From: Pseudomonadota bacterium
Lineage (GTDB): Bacteria > Pseudomonadota > Alphaproteobacteria > Rhizobiales > Devosiaceae
DNA: 6,019 nucleotides
NCBI GenBank assembly: GCA_023433985.1
Contig: JAEYTN010000259.1
Location: 1 to 6,019 of the forward strand
Reading direction: 5' to 3'
Positions 4,814 through 6,019 of the stretch are shown here, piece after piece; the stretch's first letter is position 1; each line of letters begins with the position of its first letter. Position numbers and translations under genes: made by a program. The notes under the pieces are model-generated. The model was not told the DNA's origin. It searched no databases and saw only the letters and a program-made list of their open reading frames with translations.

Positions 4814-6019
4814 ATGGCCGGGCCCGCACCGCCGCAGAAAGCGCCGCCGGCCGCGGTGTCGAAGCCGCCGGAAAAGCGTGCCGCCGGAGCGATGCGCGCC
4901 CCGGCGGTCTCGAAGCCCGGTCCGGCGTCGCCGGCACCAGGGCAGGTCGCCCGTGCTGCGGTCCCCGGCAGGCAGCGTGACGCACCGGTGATGCGGGCGC
5001 CTGCATCGGGTGCCCCGGCAGGCGGCCGCGTACCCGTTTCGAACCCGGGCGATCCGGCCGAAAGGCAGGCCGTGTCGGTAGCCCGGCAGGTGATGCGCTC
5101 GACGACACCCGGAGCCGCGGTCGGCGGAGAGCTTGCGCCGATGAAGCCGCGCGACGCGGTGGCGCGGGCCGAGGACGATTCCGGCACCGGCGATCCGGGC
5201 CTCACGGCCAGCCGGGCCGCCATCGAGGACATCGGGGCCGGCCGCCCGCTCGAGCCCGACACCCGCGCATTCTTCGAGCGGCGGCTGGGCGCCGATCTCA
5301 GCGCCGTTCGGGTCCATACCGGCGACAAGGCCGACCGCGCCGCCCGCGGCATCCACGCGCGCGCCTATACCTATGGCTCCGCCATCGCCTTCGCCGCGGG
5401 CCAGTACAATCCCGGCACCCCGGACGGACGCGAGCTCCTCGCGCACGAACTCACCCATGTGCTGCAGCAGAACGAGGGTGCGCAGCGCACCGTGATGCGC
5501 GACGCCACCGGGGGCGGCACTTCAGACGAGGTCAGCCCGCCCGATCCGCTCGAAATCCCCGCCAACAAGGCCCGCCACACCCACCAGTACGCCGCGCTGG
5601 CCACCAAGGGCGGACTGAAGCGCCCCCAGGGCTACGACCGCGAGGAGGCCGCGCCCCAGCAGGTCGCCAACTGGAACAGCTTCGTCACCTTCGACGAAGC
5701 CAGGATCAAGACCGCCGGTCGCATTCCCGCCGATGCCGACCTCAGTTCCATCCAGCTGAAGGTGACGCGCGGCAACTCGGAGGTGTCGAAGCTTTCCGAC
5801 CTCATCGAAGGCGACATCGTCGCCGGCCTCAAGATTCCGCAGTGGAACAAGGCCGGCACCTTCCTCACCGAGGGCAACGACCGCTACCAGGTCGACCATA
5901 TCGTCGAACTGCAACTCGGCGGGCCGGATGCAGCCGACAACTACGAGCTGTTCCGTGGCGCCAACAACATGAGCGTGGGCGGCGCCATGCGCGGCGCGAT
6001 CGAGCGCTCGATCCGCGCC
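4814..6019 (+). CDS. eCIS-core (DUF4157) protein with probable C-terminal nuclease toxin domain, partial
   Basis: The frame opens at ATG 4814, 3 nt after the previous stop, and runs 402 codons to the window edge without a stop. No good Shine-Dalgarno is seen, so translation is probably coupled to the gene before. Residues 1-140 are low-complexity Ala/Pro/Arg/Gly-rich and probably disordered. They contain repeated AVSKP (14-18, 31-35) and MRAPA (27-31, 60-64). Residues about 141-220 match the eCIS-core domain: RPLEPDTRAFFERRLGADLS, VRVHTG (165-170), and HELTHVLQQ (211-219) with an HExxH zinc-site signature. Residues about 244-402 form another domain ending in QVDHIVELQLGG (359-370), N376, ELF and N384-N385, an HNH-like nuclease pattern. 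The family is known to be a hallmark of extracellular contractile injection loci, often joined to toxins. I infer a cargo effector that attacks nucleic acid. No immunity gene is visible. The HExxH may be structural or proteolytic; activity is not shown by sequence alone. Confidence 0.88.
   Translation, partial: MAGPAPPQKAPPAAVSKPPEKRAAGAMRAPAVSKPGPASPAPGQVARAAVPGRQRDAPVMRAPASGAPAGGRVPVSNPGDPAERQAVSVARQVMRSTTPGAAVGGELAPMKPRDAVARAEDDSGTGDPGLTASRAAIEDIGAGRPLEPDTRAFFERRLGADLSAVRVHTGDKADRAARGIHARAYTYGSAIAFAAGQYNPGTPDGRELLAHELTHVLQQNEGAQRTVMRDATGGGTSDEVSPPDPLEIPANKARHTHQYAALATKGGLKRPQGYDREEAAPQQVANWNSFVTFDEARIKTAGRIPADADLSSIQLKVTRGNSEVSKLSDLIEGDIVAGLKIPQWNKAGTFLTEGNDRYQVDHIVELQLGGPDAADNYELFRGANNMSVGGAMRGAIERSIRA
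5234..5473 (+). other. eCIS-core domain (DUF4157) with HExxH
   Basis: Residues about 141-220 of the gene starting at 4814. The order is typical of the family: G-R-P-L-x-P-D-T-R-x-F-F-E-x-R-L-G-A-D-L-S, then VRVHTG, then a helix with ADRAARGIHARAYTYG, then the IAFAAGQYNPGT turn, then RELLAHELTHVLQQ. H211, E212 and H215 (codons at 5444-5458) form the HExxH signature. The domain appears complete, with no missing key residue. Confidence 0.93.
5891..6019 (+). other. HNH-like nuclease motif, cut off by window edge
   Basis: Residues 360-402 read V-D-H-I-V-E-L-Q-L-G-G-P-D, then N376-Y-E-L-F and N384-N-M-S-V-G-G, then a helix (AMRGAIERSIR). This resembles the 'DHI-x(n)-GG-x-D-x(3)-N-x(n)-N' core of HNH/His-Me-finger nucleases and of polymorphic toxin ends. 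D361-H362 (5894-5899) would be the catalytic/metal pair and the Asn residues structural or metal-binding. The domain may continue past the edge, so family assignment is tentative. Confidence 0.55.

Noticed and set aside
2689..4980. Long + strand open frame overlapping the 1017-residue gene and the start of the eCIS-core gene.
   Set aside because: It is out of frame with both. Its translation is Arg/Pro/Ala-rich and lacks any motif, while the chosen frames carry coherent domains.
1730..5458. Very long open frame on the minus strand (1242 codons), plus another at 223-1854 minus.
   Set aside because: Both are antisense to genes with clear family motifs and arise from the GC-rich third-position bias. 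Their translations are low-complexity Arg/Gly/Ala/Asp-rich with no recognisable domain.
2..6019. Possibility of an ordinary prophage tail module.
   Set aside because: An eCIS-core domain protein next to two LNY-module proteins is not a typical prophage arrangement, and no phage structural, lysis or integrase gene is visible. Flanking sequence would settle it.

Overview
The window is about 6 kb of very GC-rich, tightly packed bacterial DNA with four genes in a row on the + strand. Gaps between them are only 5, 4 and 3 nt, so they look like one co-transcribed, translationally coupled operon that starts upstream and runs off the right edge. GC-rich third positions and overall style suit a high-GC proteobacterium (perhaps an alphaproteobacterium), but no taxonomic marker is present and that guess is weak. 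I see no RNA gene, CRISPR array, insertion sequence, promoter or terminator, and no gene-free stretch longer than 5 nt.

Layout. (1) 2-475: C-terminal 157 residues of an unrecognised, Ala/Leu-rich, probably helical protein. (2) 481-1752: a 423-residue protein with a Cys-Gly cluster at its N-terminus, an LNY...GAGV..GL module and a probable C-terminal Ig-like fold. (3) 1757-4810: a 1017-residue protein with a second, diverged copy of the same LNY module, a long central region, a Pro/Val/Thr linker built on a 15-bp tandem repeat, and a separate C-terminal domain. (4) 4814-6019, open at the right edge: a protein with a disordered N-terminus, an eCIS-core (DUF4157) domain carrying HELTHVLQQ, and a C-terminal region whose visible end resembles an HNH-type nuclease.

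Interpretation. The eCIS-core domain is the hallmark accessory domain of extracellular contractile injection systems (phage-tail-like particles such as Afp and PVC) and is often joined to a toxin domain. Proteins with an LNYFDGR-like motif are, from memory, recurrent but poorly characterised members of such loci. The most economical reading is the accessory/cargo end of an eCIS locus: genes 2 and 3 are particle-associated or cargo-handling proteins of unknown role, and gene 4 is a candidate nuclease effector. No sheath, tube, baseplate, spike or AAA+ ATPase gene lies in the window, so the eCIS assignment rests mainly on gene 4 and needs the flanking sequence for confirmation.
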